From Spirochaetales bacterium (GTDB lineage Bacteria; Spirochaetota; Spirochaetia; DAHUYW01), in contig DAHUYW010000017.1 of NCBI GenBank assembly GCA_027306915.1, forward strand, positions 1-64,000: a stretch of 64,000 nucleotides of DNA. Direction: 5' to 3'. The position numbers and the translations under genes were made by a program. This document shows, in pieces, positions 26,052 to 35,779 of this stretch; the first letter of the stretch is position 1; every line of letters starts with the position of its first letter. The notes beneath the pieces were generated by a model that was not told where the DNA came from, made no database searches, and worked only from the letters and a program-made list of their open reading frames with translations.

Positions 26052-28844
26052 ATGAAGACCGATATCAACATAGGGAGCGCTTCATTCATTGAAGAGCTCT
26101 ACGAAAGTTGGATAAAGGATAGGGCGAGCGTCGACCCCGAGTGGCGGGAGTTCTTCCTCTCCTACGAGAAGAGCGACGGCGCATCTCGAAACGGCGCGAG
26201 CGCCGCGCTTTCGGCCGACTCGGAGATCGTGTACAAGCAGGCCAAGGTTGACAGTCTCATCTGGGCCTATCGCGAGGTCGGCTACATCTACGCCAACACC
26301 AATCCGCTGGGCAACTACCTGATGCCTGAGCTCAAGTACCTGAGCAAGACCATCGAGGGTCCCTACGGGACCCTCGCCCTGAAGGACTTCGACCTTTCCG
26401 ATGCCGATCTCGACAAGGTCTTCACCGCGGGAAGGCATCTCACTCCCTCCCTAGGGACCCTGCGTGAGATCCTCACAGCGCTGAAGGAGACCTACTGCTC
26501 GACGATGGGGACCGAGATTCTCCACATCCAAAACAGGGCAATGCGCGGCTGGCTCATCGACAAGATCGAGCAGAACAACAACCGCCCTGAATGGAGCAAG
26601 GAACAAAAGCAGATCATCGCCAAGGACCTGATTCGGGCGGAAGAGTTCGAGCACTTCCTGCACTCGCACTACGTCGGACAGAAGCGCTTCTCGCTCGAGG
26701 GAGGCGAGGTCCTCATCCCGGCCCTCCACTACCTGTTTGACCGGGCTGCGGCGCGCACCGGCATCGAGGAGATCGTTTTGGGAATGGCTCATCGCGGCCG
26801 CTTGACCGTGCTCACGACGGTGCTCGGAAAGCCTCTCACGGAGATCTTCTCGGTGTTCGAAGACAACTATAAGCCGCACAAGTACGGCGGAAGCGGCGAC
26901 GAGCCCTACCACATCGGGTTCAGCACCGACCACACGAACGAGGATGGGAGCGCCATTCACGTGAGCCTCGTTGCAAATCCGAGCCACCTCGAGGCGGTCG
27001 ACCCGGTCGTCGAGGGCAAGGCGCGCGGAGCTCAGCGCCGGCGGGGAGACGTCCACCGCAAGCGGGTCATTCCCGTGCTCATTCACGGCGACGCCTCGTT
27101 CACCGGCCAGGGCATCGTTGCCGAGACGCTGAACATGTCGCAGCTGAAGGGCTACAAAACGGGCGGCACGATCCACATCCTCGTGAACAATCAGATCGGG
27201 TTCACGACCGCCTCTCGCGACGCCCGCTCGACCTTCTATCCGACGGACATCGCGAAGTCGATGCCTGTGCCAATCTTTCACGTCAACGGTGATGATGCCG
27301 AGCAGGTAGTCAGGGCCGTCGACCTCGCCCTGCGCTTCCGCCACAAGTTCGGCTACGACGTCGTCGTCGACATCATCTGCTACCGGAAGTACGGCCACAA
27401 CGAGGCCGACGAGCCCTCCTTTACCCACCCGATCATGTACAACAGGATCAAGAACTCTCCGAGTGTCGCCACGATCTACTGCGAGAAGCTCGCGGCAGAG
27501 GGGAGCTTCACGAAGGAGGAGCAGGAGAGCTTCCGCAGGGAATACCATGGAGAGCTCGATGCGGCCTTGAACGAGTCGCGCGAGAATCCCGTGGAGTTTC
27601 ACGCCGACGCCTTCACGCGCGGTGAGTGGGCGGGTATGCGCCGCGAGTACGACCACACCCCCGTCCCGACCGGGGTTGCCGAGGCGACCCTCAAGATGAT
27701 CGGCGAGCGCATCTGCACGGTTCCCGACTACATGCACCTCAATCCGAAGCTCCGCAAGATAGTCGAGCAGCGCCTCGCCTCCTATCAGGCGGGAAAGAAC
27801 ATCGACTGGGCCGCTGCGGAGGCGCTCGCCTTCGGCTCTCTGGTGAGCGAGGGGATCTCGGTGCGCTTAAGCGGCGAAGACTCGGCTCGCGGCACCTTCT
27901 CCCAACGGCACGCGGTCTGGTGGAACGTGGCAACCTCCGAGCCCATGCCCTACACCCCGCTCAACAACATCTCCGAAAACCAGGCGCGCTTCTCGGTGTA
28001 CGACAGCCCTCTCTCGGAGTTCTCGGTGCTCGGCTTCGAATATGGCTATTCACTCACCCACCCGAACCGCCTGATTCTGTGGGAGGCGCAGTACGGCGAT
28101 TTCGTGAACGGCGCGCAGGTTCTCATCGACAACTTCATAATCGCCGGGGAATCCAAGTGGGCGCGCGGGAGCGGGCTTGTGATGCTACTCCCCCACGGCT
28201 ACGAGGGCCAGGGGGCTGAGCACTCGAACGCCCACATGGAGCGCTTCCTCGATCTGTGCGCGGAGGACAACATCCAGGTGTGCGACGCGACGACCCCGGC
28301 TCAGTACTTCCACCTGCTGCGCCGCCAGATGAAGCGCGCCTTCCGCAAGCCCCTTATCATGATGACCCCGAAGGGGCTCCTGAGAAACAAGCTGTGCGTC
28401 TCGGATCTCACCGAGTTCACGGACGGCCATTTCCAAGAGGTCCTCGATGACCCGGCCGGGCTCTATGACGCGGACACCCTCGTCCTATGCACGGGAAGGG
28501 TCTACTACGACTTCATCCAGCGGCGAGAGACCTCGGCCGCGAAGCCGGCCGTCATTCGGCTCGAGCAGCTCTACCCCTTCCCCGAGCAGCAGCTGCGCGA
28601 GGTGCTCGCGAAATACAAGCATGTGTCCAATTACATCTGGCTCCAGGAGGAATCGCGCAATCGCGGTGCCTGGACCTTCGTGAACGACCGGATCGCAAGT
28701 GTGCTCGGGAAGAGCGAGCTTAAATACGTCGGGCGGCCCGCGAGCGCGGCTCCTGCGTCTGCCTCGCATCGCAAGCACCTCGCCGAAATCGAAGCCTTCC
28801 TGGCGGAGATTTTCGCGCCGGTTGCCGCCGCGAGCGTGCGGTAA
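26052..28844 (+). CDS. sucA: 2-oxoglutarate dehydrogenase E1 component
   Basis: 930 residues, a normal length for the SucA family. The N-terminal segment SFIEELYESWIKDRASVDPE is typical of E1o and binds E2. Thiamine diphosphate-site motifs include MAHRGRLTVL, HGDASFTGQG and VNNQIGFTTASRD. GGAGG at 26041-26045 touches the ATG at 26046, so the ATG at 26052 (spacing 6) is taken as the start. It decarboxylates 2-oxoglutarate and passes the succinyl group to SucB. Presence of E1o indicates an oxidative TCA branch. Confidence 0.95.
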   Translation: MKTDINIGSASFIEELYESWIKDRASVDPEWREFFLSYEKSDGASRNGASAALSADSEIVYKQAKVDSLIWAYREVGYIYANTNPLGNYLMPELKYLSKTIEGPYGTLALKDFDLSDADLDKVFTAGRHLTPSLGTLREILTALKETYCSTMGTEILHIQNRAMRGWLIDKIEQNNNRPEWSKEQKQIIAKDLIRAEEFEHFLHSHYVGQKRFSLEGGEVLIPALHYLFDRAAARTGIEEIVLGMAHRGRLTVLTTVLGKPLTEIFSVFEDNYKPHKYGGSGDEPYHIGFSTDHTNEDGSAIHVSLVANPSHLEAVDPVVEGKARGAQRRRGDVHRKRVIPVLIHGDASFTGQGIVAETLNMSQLKGYKTGGTIHILVNNQIGFTTASRDARSTFYPTDIAKSMPVPIFHVNGDDAEQVVRAVDLALRFRHKFGYDVVVDIICYRKYGHNEADEPSFTHPIMYNRIKNSPSVATIYCEKLAAEGSFTKEEQESFRREYHGELDAALNESRENPVEFHADAFTRGEWAGMRREYDHTPVPTGVAEATLKMIGERICTVPDYMHLNPKLRKIVEQRLASYQAGKNIDWAAAEALAFGSLVSEGISVRLSGEDSARGTFSQRHAVWWNVATSEPMPYTPLNNISENQARFSVYDSPLSEFSVLGFEYGYSLTHPNRLILWEAQYGDFVNGAQVLIDNFIIAGESKWARGSGLVMLLPHGYEGQGAEHSNAHMERFLDLCAEDNIQVCDATTPAQYFHLLRRQMKRAFRKPLIMMTPKGLLRNKLCVSDLTEFTDGHFQEVLDDPAGLYDADTLVLCTGRVYYDFIQRRETSAAKPAVIRLEQLYPFPEQQLREVLAKYKHVSNYIWLQEESRNRGAWTFVNDRIASVLGKSELKYVGRPASAAPASASHRKHLAEIEAFLAEIFAPVAAASVR

Positions 28845-28860
28845 GAGAAGGAAGTGAAGA

Positions 28861-30219
28861 ATGAGTGTCGAGATTAAAGTACCGTCGGCGGGGGAGTCGG
28901 TGACGAGCGGGCTCCTTGCGGCTTGGCTGAAGGAGGATGGGGCGACCGTCGCCGAGGGCGAGGAGCTGTTCGAGTTCGAGACCGACAAGGCGACCATCGC
29001 GGTGCCGGCGCCGGCCGCAGGCGTGCTCAAGCAGCTCGCAGCGGCAGGGACGGACGTAGAGGTTGGAAGAGTGGTAGGGGAAATCGTAACGACAGCGGGA
29101 GCGGCAGGAACGTCTGCCGCAGGCGCGCCGACCGCGGCCAAGGAGGGCGGGGTGAGGCCTGCCGCAGCGGGTAGCTCCGGAAATGGGAAGAGCGCGCCGC
29201 GGGCGGAAGGGGTGCGCGGTGCGGGCGGCGAGCCGGTGCTCTCGCCGGCGGTGCGCCGGGTTGTCGAGGAGAACCGCCTCGATCCCGGAACCATCCGCGG
29301 AACGGGGAAGGCGGGGCGGATCACGAAGGAGGATGCGCTTGCCGCCGTGGAAACGGCGCGCACCGGCGGCGGGCCGACGGGCGAGGCTCCCGACCGGGGG
29401 GCGGCTCCGCCGCAAGAAGCGGCAGGCCTGCCGTCCTCGATTTCCGGAAGGGCTCCGGCAAGCGAGCCGCCGGCAGGCGTGGCGAGGGCGGGAGCTCAGG
29501 CGGCCGCCCGCTCGGCTCGCGCGGCCGGTGAGCGACAGAGCCGCGTCCCGATGACGACCATCCGAAAGCGGATCGCCGAGAACCTCGTGCGTGCCAAGCA
29601 GCAGGCGGCACACCTCACCACCTTCAATGAGATCGACATGTCGGCGGTTATGGAGCTTCGCTCGCGCTACAAGGACACCTTCGAGCAGCGTCACGGAGTT
29701 CGGCTCGGCTTCATGTCCTTCTTCGTGAAGGCTTCGGTCGAGGCTCTTTCGGAGCTGCCGGCGGTAAACGCGCAGGTCGACGGCGAGAGCATCCTCTACA
29801 ACAACTACTACGACATCGGTGTTGCAGTCGCCTCGGAGCGAGGGCTGGTGGTCCCCGTCATCCGCGACGCAGACGCCCTTTCCTTTGCCGAGATCGAAAG
29901 GTCGATCGCCGATCTCGCGGCCCGGGCTCGCAACAAGCGTCTCACGGTAGACGACCTCTCGGGCGGCACCTTCACGATCACCAATGGGGGCGTCTACGGC
30001 TCGCTGCTTTCCACGCCGATCCTCAATCCGCCGCAATCGGCGATCCTCGGCATGCAGAAGCGACCGGTAGTCGTGAATGACGCGATCGTGATCCGGCCGA
30101 TGATGTACGTGGCCCTAACCTACGACCATCGCATCGTGGATGGACAGGGGGCGGTGAGCTTCCTCGTGCGTATCAAGCAGCTCATCGAGGACCCCGAGCG
30201 GCTCCTCCTCGAGGTGTAG
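28861..30219 (+). CDS. sucB: Dihydrolipoyl succinyltransferase (E2)
   Basis: 452 residues. Lipoyl domain 1-78 with the lipoylated Lys43 in [11 protein letters not shown]; a linker rich in Ala, Gly and Pro; peripheral-subunit-binding domain around 125-160 ([19 protein letters not shown]); second linker; catalytic domain from about 225 with [12 protein letters not shown], where His and Asp form the acyltransferase site. The second linker (165-220) is long and low in complexity. The gene lies between sucA and lpd, completing the complex. Confidence 0.94.
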   Translation: MSVEIKVPSAGESVTSGLLAAWLKEDGATVAEGEELFEFETDKATIAVPAPAAGVLKQLAAAGTDVEVGRVVGEIVTTAGAAGTSAAGAPTAAKEGGVRPAAAGSSGNGKSAPRAEGVRGAGGEPVLSPAVRRVVEENRLDPGTIRGTGKAGRITKEDALAAVETARTGGGPTGEAPDRGAAPPQEAAGLPSSISGRAPASEPPAGVARAGAQAAARSARAAGERQSRVPMTTIRKRIAENLVRAKQQAAHLTTFNEIDMSAVMELRSRYKDTFEQRHGVRLGFMSFFVKASVEALSELPAVNAQVDGESILYNNYYDIGVAVASERGLVVPVIRDADALSFAEIERSIADLAARARNKRLTVDDLSGGTFTITNGGVYGSLLSTPILNPPQSAILGMQKRPVVVNDAIVIRPMMYVALTYDHRIVDGQGAVSFLVRIKQLIEDPERLLLEV

Positions 30220-30226
30220 GCGGGAA

Positions 30227-31654
30227 ATGGCAACTGAGAAGTTTGACGTCGTCGTCATCGGCTCGGGGCCCGGCGGCTATGTCGCGGCCATTCGCGCCGC
30301 GCAGCTGGGCCTCTCCACAGCGGTGGTAGAGAAGGAGGAAAGCTTCGGCGGGACCTGCCTCAACATCGGATGCATCCCCTCAAAGGCTCTCCTCGATTCG
30401 AGCGAGCTGTACGAGAAGATCGGACGCGAGGCCAAGGAGCACGGAATTAGCGCCGAAGGGGTCAAGCTCGACCTCGAAGCGATGATGCGGCGCAAGGAGA
30501 AGGTAGTCCGTCAGATGGCCTCCGGAGTCGCAACGCTCTTCAAGGGTAACCGAATTGCCACCTACCGCGGGGTTGGGCGGCTCGGTGCTCCGGGTAGGGT
30601 GACGGTCCTTCCGGTCGCGAAGAGCGCGAAGCCCGTCGAGCTTGAGGCGAGCTCGATCCTCCTCGTGACGGGAAGCGTCCCCGTCGAGCTTCCGAGCGTG
30701 CCCTTTGACGGAAAGAATGTAGTCTCCTCGACCGAGGCCCTTGCCTTTGAGAAGGTCCCCGAGCGGCTCCTGGTCATCGGGGCGGGAGCCATCGGCCTCG
30801 AGCTTGGAAGCGTGTGGGCCAGGCTCGGCTCGAAGGTGCAGGTCGTCGAGCTCATGCCGCAGATCCTTCCCGGATGGGATGGCCGCCTCGCGCGGACGCT
30901 CGCCCGCGTGCTCGAGAAGCAAGGCATGAGCATTGCCCTTGCGACCAAGGTGAAAGGCTTCGAAAAGAGCCGCAAAGGGGTCCTCCTCAAAGGCGCCGAC
31001 GCGGCGGGCAAGGAGCTTTCCTTCGAGGGCTCCAAGATCCTGGTCGCGGTCGGACGAAAGCCCTACACCGAGGGTCTCGGCCTTGCCGAGGCCGGGGTGA
31101 AGCTCGACGAGCGCGGGCGCATCGCCGTCGATGAGCGCTTCAGGACCAGCGTTCCCGGTGTCTACGCCATCGGCGACGTCATTGCCGGTCCGATGCTCGC
31201 CCACAAGGCGGAAGACGAAGGGATCGCGGTCGCGGAGCTCATCGCAGGGAAGGCGGGACACGTGAGCTATGCGACGATCCCGGGGGTCGTCTATACCTGG
31301 CCGGAGGCGGCGATGGTCGGCAGGAGCGAGGAGCAGCTTGTCGCGGAGGGGGTCGCCTACCGTTCCGGAGAGTTCTATTTCCGGGCAAACGGACGAGCCC
31401 TTGCCGCGGAGAGCACCGACGGCTTCGTGAAGATCCTCGCCGATGCGAAGAACGATCGGGTTCTCGGCGTGCACATAGTCGGTCCGTGGGCTTCCGATCT
31501 CATCTCCGAAGCGGTCACCGTCATGGAGTTCGGCGGGAGCGCGGAGGACATCGCCCGCACCGTGCACGCCCATCCGACCCTCACCGAGGTCGTGCGCGAG
31601 GCGGCGCTCGCGGTGGATAAGCGGGCGATTCACGCTCCTCCCCTTTCGCGGTGA
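30227..31654 (+). CDS. lpd: Dihydrolipoamide dehydrogenase (E3)
   Basis: 475 residues. FAD site VVVIGSGPGGYVAAIRAA, redox disulfide Cys44/Cys49 in GGTCLNIGCIPSKAL, NAD-binding VIGAGAIGLELGSVW, and the C-terminal dimer-interface histidine in HAHPTLTEVV. It reoxidises the lipoyl group of SucB with NAD. The gap from sucB is 7 bases. It may also serve other 2-oxoacid complexes encoded elsewhere. Confidence 0.95.
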   Translation: MATEKFDVVVIGSGPGGYVAAIRAAQLGLSTAVVEKEESFGGTCLNIGCIPSKALLDSSELYEKIGREAKEHGISAEGVKLDLEAMMRRKEKVVRQMASGVATLFKGNRIATYRGVGRLGAPGRVTVLPVAKSAKPVELEASSILLVTGSVPVELPSVPFDGKNVVSSTEALAFEKVPERLLVIGAGAIGLELGSVWARLGSKVQVVELMPQILPGWDGRLARTLARVLEKQGMSIALATKVKGFEKSRKGVLLKGADAAGKELSFEGSKILVAVGRKPYTEGLGLAEAGVKLDERGRIAVDERFRTSVPGVYAIGDVIAGPMLAHKAEDEGIAVAELIAGKAGHVSYATIPGVVYTWPEAAMVGRSEEQLVAEGVAYRSGEFYFRANGRALAAESTDGFVKILADAKNDRVLGVHIVGPWASDLISEAVTVMEFGGSAEDIARTVHAHPTLTEVVREAALAVDKRAIHAPPLSR

Positions 31655-31715
31655 GGAAGACGGGCCGGCGGCGTCTAAGTGGAATGGCATACTACATCGA
31701 ACGGAGGATGGAACG

Positions 31716-32861
31716 ATGGCTGAGGCTACATACGCCAAGGGACTAGAGGGAATTATCGCCGCGGAGAGCGCAATCTCGCGGATCGACGGCCAGGCCGGGC
31801 GGCTGACCTATCGCGGATTTCCCATAGAAGAGCTTGCGGAATACTCGGATTTCGAAGAGGTGACCTACCTTCTGCTCTACGAGAAGCTTCCCAACCGAAG
31901 CGAGATGGAGGCGTTTCGAAGGACGATGCGGGCGAGCCGCGGGATCTCCGGACCAATACTCGAGATGGTAAGAACCTTCCCAATCGGGGCGCACCCGATG
32001 GAGCTGCTCCAGTCGGTCATGGCCTACTTGAGCGGCTACGTGGAGCACAAGATCCAGCATTCGGCGACGTGCAACTGCCGGCAGACGCTCCACCAGGTTG
32101 TGCAGATCGCAACGGTCGTCGCCGCCTACAACCGCTTTCGCGAGGGGGAGCAGTTCGTACCTCCCCGCATGGATCTCTCCCACGGGGCGAACTTCCTCTA
32201 CATGCTGCGAGGCAAGGAGCCGGAGCCCTACGAAGGCGAGATCATGGACAAGTGCCTGGTTCTCCACGCCGAGCACGGCTTCAACGCTTCCACCTTCACC
32301 GCGAGGGTGGTTGCCTCGACCCTTTCCACCTGCTACTCGAGCATCTCGGCGGCTATGGGCGCGCTGTACGGCTCGCTGCATGGTGGAGCGAACGAGCGCG
32401 TGATGGCGATGGTCGACGAGATCGGTGCGAAGGAGAAGGCGGAGAAGTGGGTGAACGATGCCCTCGACAACCACAAGAAGGTGATGGGGATGGGACACCG
32501 CGAGTACAAGGTCAAAGACCCTCGCGCCAACACCATCGAGAGCATGCTGCGCACCCTTTCCGAGAAGAAGGGAGACACCCGCTACTACGACATCCTGAAA
32601 GAGGTGGAGCGGGTCTTTCGCTCGCGCATGGAAACGACCGGTAAGCCGATCTATCCCAACGTTGACTTCTTCTCCGGGGCAGTGTACAGTCTGCTCGGAA
32701 TTCCGAAGCAGCTCTTCACACCGGTATTCGCGATTGCCCGGGTCTCCGGGTGGCTCGCCCACGTACTCGAGCAGCGGGTGGGCAACCGCATCTTCCGGCC
32801 GGAGAGTCTGTATACCGGCCCGGACGTCCGGGAATATGTGCCGATCGAGGAGCGGGAGTAG
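31716..32861 (+). CDS. gltA: Citrate synthase
   Basis: 381 residues. It has the histidine-bearing HGGANERVM and MGHREYKVKDPRA, and the aspartate region NVDFFSGAVYSLLG. The family member is of the shorter bacterial class, not the NADH-regulated large E. coli type, judging from length. GGAGG precedes the ATG with a 7-base spacing. It condenses acetyl-CoA and oxaloacetate and thus links Mdh to the rest of the cycle. The fabV start is 8 bases downstream. Confidence 0.93.
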   Translation: MAEATYAKGLEGIIAAESAISRIDGQAGRLTYRGFPIEELAEYSDFEEVTYLLLYEKLPNRSEMEAFRRTMRASRGISGPILEMVRTFPIGAHPMELLQSVMAYLSGYVEHKIQHSATCNCRQTLHQVVQIATVVAAYNRFREGEQFVPPRMDLSHGANFLYMLRGKEPEPYEGEIMDKCLVLHAEHGFNASTFTARVVASTLSTCYSSISAAMGALYGSLHGGANERVMAMVDEIGAKEKAEKWVNDALDNHKKVMGMGHREYKVKDPRANTIESMLRTLSEKKGDTRYYDILKEVERVFRSRMETTGKPIYPNVDFFSGAVYSLLGIPKQLFTPVFAIARVSGWLAHVLEQRVGNRIFRPESLYTGPDVREYVPIEERE

Positions 32862-32869
32862 GTCGAGCG

Positions 32870-34039
32870 ATGGTCATTCAGCCCAAGTTCCGCAACAACA
32901 TCTTCATGAACGCGCATCCGGTAGGCTGTGCGGTCGAGGTTCGGCGACAGATCGACTACATCAGGTCGAAAGGGAGGCTCGCGGGGGGCCCGAAGAAGGC
33001 CCTCGTCGTGGGCTCCTCGACGGGCTACGGCCTTGCTGCGCGGATCGTTGCTGCTTTCGGCTACGGCGCCGAGACCTTCGGGATTGCCTTTGAAAAGGAA
33101 GGCAGCGACAAGCGGCCGGGAACGGCAGGCTGGTACAACACCATCGCCTTCGAGCGTGAAGCGAAGGAGGCGGGGCTCGCCTGTGCGAGCCTCAACGCCG
33201 ACGCATTCTCGAACGAGGTGAAGGCCGAGACCGCAAAGCGCCTGAAGGAGAGCTCCGGCAAGGTTGACCTCGTGGTCTACAGCCTCGCCTCGCCGGTTCG
33301 TACCGACCCGGTGACGGGGGAGATGTACAAATCGGTCTTGAAGCCGATCGGGAAGCCCTACAGCGCTAGGTCGGTCGACATGATGACCGGCGAAATCAAG
33401 GACTTCTCCGTCGAGAGCGCGTCCCAGGATGAGATCGATGCGACCGAGAAGGTTATGGGTGGCGAGGACTGGCAGCTCTGGATACAGGCCCTCCAGGAGC
33501 AGGATCTCCTCGCCCACGGAGTTGTGACGGTGGCCTTCTCCTACCTCGGCCCCCAGGTGACCTACGCTATCTACCGGGAAGGAACCATCGGCCGCGCAAA
33601 ACAGCATCTCGAGCATACCGCCGGCATCCTCACGAAGCGTCTTGCCGTCCTCGACGGGCGCGCCTATGTCTCGGTTAACAAGGCGCTTGTGACCCGCTCG
33701 AGTGCGGTGATCCCGGTGGTGCCGCTCTACATATCCCTCCTTTTTAAGGTGATGAAGGAGAAGGGCCTCCATGAAGGGTGCATCGAGCAGATGAGCCGGC
33801 TCTTCGCCGAACGCCTCTATTCTGGACGGCCGGTGGCAGTCGATGCGGAGGGACGGATTCGCATCGACGATCTCGAGCTGCGGGAGGACGTCCAGCAGGA
33901 GGTCGAGCGCCGGTGGAAAGAGGTGAGCACCGGTAATTTCGAGCGCCTCGGCGATGTCGAGGGCTACCGCAAGGACTTCATGAACATCCACGGCTTCGGC
34001 GTTGACGGAGTCGACTACGACGCGGATGTCGTGCCGTGA
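32870..34039 (+). CDS. fabV: Enoyl-ACP / trans-2-enoyl-CoA reductase (FabV/Ter family)
   Basis: 389 residues. It starts MVIQPKFRNNIFMNAHPVGC and has VVGSSTGYGLAARI (NAD-binding) and the family-defining Tyr-x8-Lys in YREGTIGRAK. It reduces enoyl-ACP or crotonyl-CoA with NADH; Ter enzymes of this family, known from Treponema denticola, act on CoA esters. Which substrate applies here cannot be decided from sequence. It lies 8 bases after citrate synthase, an unusual partner. Confidence 0.92.
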   Translation: MVIQPKFRNNIFMNAHPVGCAVEVRRQIDYIRSKGRLAGGPKKALVVGSSTGYGLAARIVAAFGYGAETFGIAFEKEGSDKRPGTAGWYNTIAFEREAKEAGLACASLNADAFSNEVKAETAKRLKESSGKVDLVVYSLASPVRTDPVTGEMYKSVLKPIGKPYSARSVDMMTGEIKDFSVESASQDEIDATEKVMGGEDWQLWIQALQEQDLLAHGVVTVAFSYLGPQVTYAIYREGTIGRAKQHLEHTAGILTKRLAVLDGRAYVSVNKALVTRSSAVIPVVPLYISLLFKVMKEKGLHEGCIEQMSRLFAERLYSGRPVAVDAEGRIRIDDLELREDVQQEVERRWKEVSTGNFERLGDVEGYRKDFMNIHGFGVDGVDYDADVVP

Positions 34040-34967
34040 GGCTGGCCTAGGCGGGCAGGCCGGAGGCTCGCACCCGGCCCCGAACGCTCCGCTCAGCGAT
34101 CGTGAGGGCGGGCGGCGATTCATCGAATGGGGCGGCGGCCGCCGCCTCGATCTGTCGGATTCCCCTCTTGTAATGGGCATCATCAACTGCACCCCCGATT
34201 CCTTCTATTTCGGTAGCAGGGCCAGGGGTCTCGACGATGCGCTCGCGCTTGCCCGGCGAATGATTGCTCAGGGAGCGGACCTCCTCGACGTCGGCGGTGA
34301 ATCAACCCGTCCGGGCTCGGATCCGGTTGATCCCGAGGAGGAGCGCCGCCGCGTAGTGCCCCTTGTCGAGGCGATCCGCCGGGAGTTCTCGATTCCCATC
34401 TCGATCGATACCCGGAAGGCCTCGGTAGCGCGCGCCGCGCTTGAAGCGGGGGCCGACATCGTGAACGACGTCTCAGGCCTCGCCGACGACCCAGCGGCGG
34501 CCGGAATTGCGGCCGAGCGCGGCGCGCCGGTGGTCCTGATGCACCGCCGCGGCGACTCGAAGACCATGCAGGTCGATCCGCACTACGACGACACCCTGCG
34601 TGAGATCGAGGACGAGCTTGGCGCGGCGGTCGAGCACGCGGCCGCGGCGGGGATCCGTCGCGACAGGATCATCCTCGACCCCGGGATCGGATTCGGAAAG
34701 CGGCTGTGCGATAATCTCCTGATCCTGCGGGGAATTCCGCGGCTGCGCGCTCTTGGTTTTCCTCTTCTCATCGGGCTGTCGCGCAAAAGCTTCATCGGCA
34801 AGCTTCTCGGAGGGCTGCCCGCGGAGGAGAGACTGACCGGAACGATCGTCGCAGATACCTATGCGGCCTGCGCCGGCGCCGAGATCGTACGGGTCCACGA
34901 CGTTGCGGAGGCGGTGGCCATGAAGCGCATCCTCCACGCGATCGCAACGGCAACGCAGGAACGGTAG
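34026..34967 (+). CDS. folP: Dihydropteroate synthase
   Basis: 313 residues from ATG 34026 (a TTG at 34002 is the other option). MGIINCTPDSFYFG, DVGGESTRPGS, SIDTRKASVA, NDVSGL, DPGIGFGKR and GLSRKSFIG are the canonical pterin and pABA binding motifs. It joins 6-hydroxymethyl-dihydropterin pyrophosphate to p-aminobenzoate. The roughly 40 residues before the first motif are longer than usual and low in complexity, so the true start may be later. It overlaps the end of fabV by 14 bases and precedes cdaA by 2. Confidence 0.92.
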   Translation: MSCREAGLGGQAGGSHPAPNAPLSDREGGRRFIEWGGGRRLDLSDSPLVMGIINCTPDSFYFGSRARGLDDALALARRMIAQGADLLDVGGESTRPGSDPVDPEEERRRVVPLVEAIRREFSIPISIDTRKASVARAALEAGADIVNDVSGLADDPAAAGIAAERGAPVVLMHRRGDSKTMQVDPHYDDTLREIEDELGAAVEHAAAAGIRRDRIILDPGIGFGKRLCDNLLILRGIPRLRALGFPLLIGLSRKSFIGKLLGGLPAEERLTGTIVADTYAACAGAEIVRVHDVAEAVAMKRILHAIATATQER

Positions 34968-34969
34968 AG

Positions 34970-35779
34970 ATGGACTGGTTTTCGAACATCTGGATTCTCC
35001 ACTCGGTGATCCTCCCGGTGCTGGACATCGGGATCCTCTCCTTCCTTATCTACCACATCTATCTTCTTCTCGTGCAGACTCGCGCGATCCAGCTTGTGAA
35101 GGGAACCTTCCTCGTCGTTCTCATCTACGCGCTAGCGTTCTTTCTCCAGCTGAAGACCCTCCTGTGGATCATGAACAGCCTTGCGACGGTCCTCGTAGTG
35201 ATCGTTGCGATTGTCTTTCAGCCGGAGCTGCGCAATATCTTCACGCGAATCGGGCAGGGTGAGTGGTTTCGCTTCAACTCCGGCGCCAAGCCCTATCAGC
35301 TTGACACCGTCTTGAATGCGGTCGAGGTGCTCGCGGGGCGGAAACGGGGAAGCCTCATCGTCTTTGCGCGCAACGTCGGCCTGAAGAACATCATCGACAC
35401 CGGAACGCGCGTCGGGGCCGAGCTCTCCTCGAGCCTCATTCTCACGATCTTCGGACACGACACCCCGCTCCACGACGGGGCGCTCCTCGTGCAGTCCGGA
35501 AAGATTCTCGCCGCGGGCTGCTTTCTCCCGCTGTCGGAGCAGGCGGATATACGCCGGAGCTTCGGAACCCGGCATCGGGCGGCCTTGGGGTTGGCCGAGG
35601 ACACCGACGCCGTCGTTCTCGTTGTTTCCGAAGAGACGGGTGCGGTTTCGCTTGCCTACGACGGCAACCTCTTCTATGATCTCAGCATCGATGAGATTCG
35701 AAAGCAGCTGAAGACGCTCCTCAATTTCAGGGAGGAGGGCGAAGAGGAGAGGGAGGAAGCGACTCTTGAAGAGCAGTAG
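34970..35779 (+). CDS. cdaA: Diadenylate cyclase, membrane type (CdaA/DacA)
   Basis: 269 residues. Three N-terminal hydrophobic helices (about 5-90) anchor it in the membrane. The DAC domain follows with DGA in HDTPLHDGALLV and RHR in FGTRHRAALG, the two catalytic motifs that make cyclic di-AMP from two ATP. The tail is strongly acidic (EEGEEEREEATLEE). It overlaps cdaR by 14 bases; pairing with a YbbR-domain regulator is the standard arrangement. Confidence 0.94.
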   Translation: MDWFSNIWILHSVILPVLDIGILSFLIYHIYLLLVQTRAIQLVKGTFLVVLIYALAFFLQLKTLLWIMNSLATVLVVIVAIVFQPELRNIFTRIGQGEWFRFNSGAKPYQLDTVLNAVEVLAGRKRGSLIVFARNVGLKNIIDTGTRVGAELSSSLILTIFGHDTPLHDGALLVQSGKILAAGCFLPLSEQADIRRSFGTRHRAALGLAEDTDAVVLVVSEETGAVSLAYDGNLFYDLSIDEIRKQLKTLLNFREEGEEEREEATLEEQ

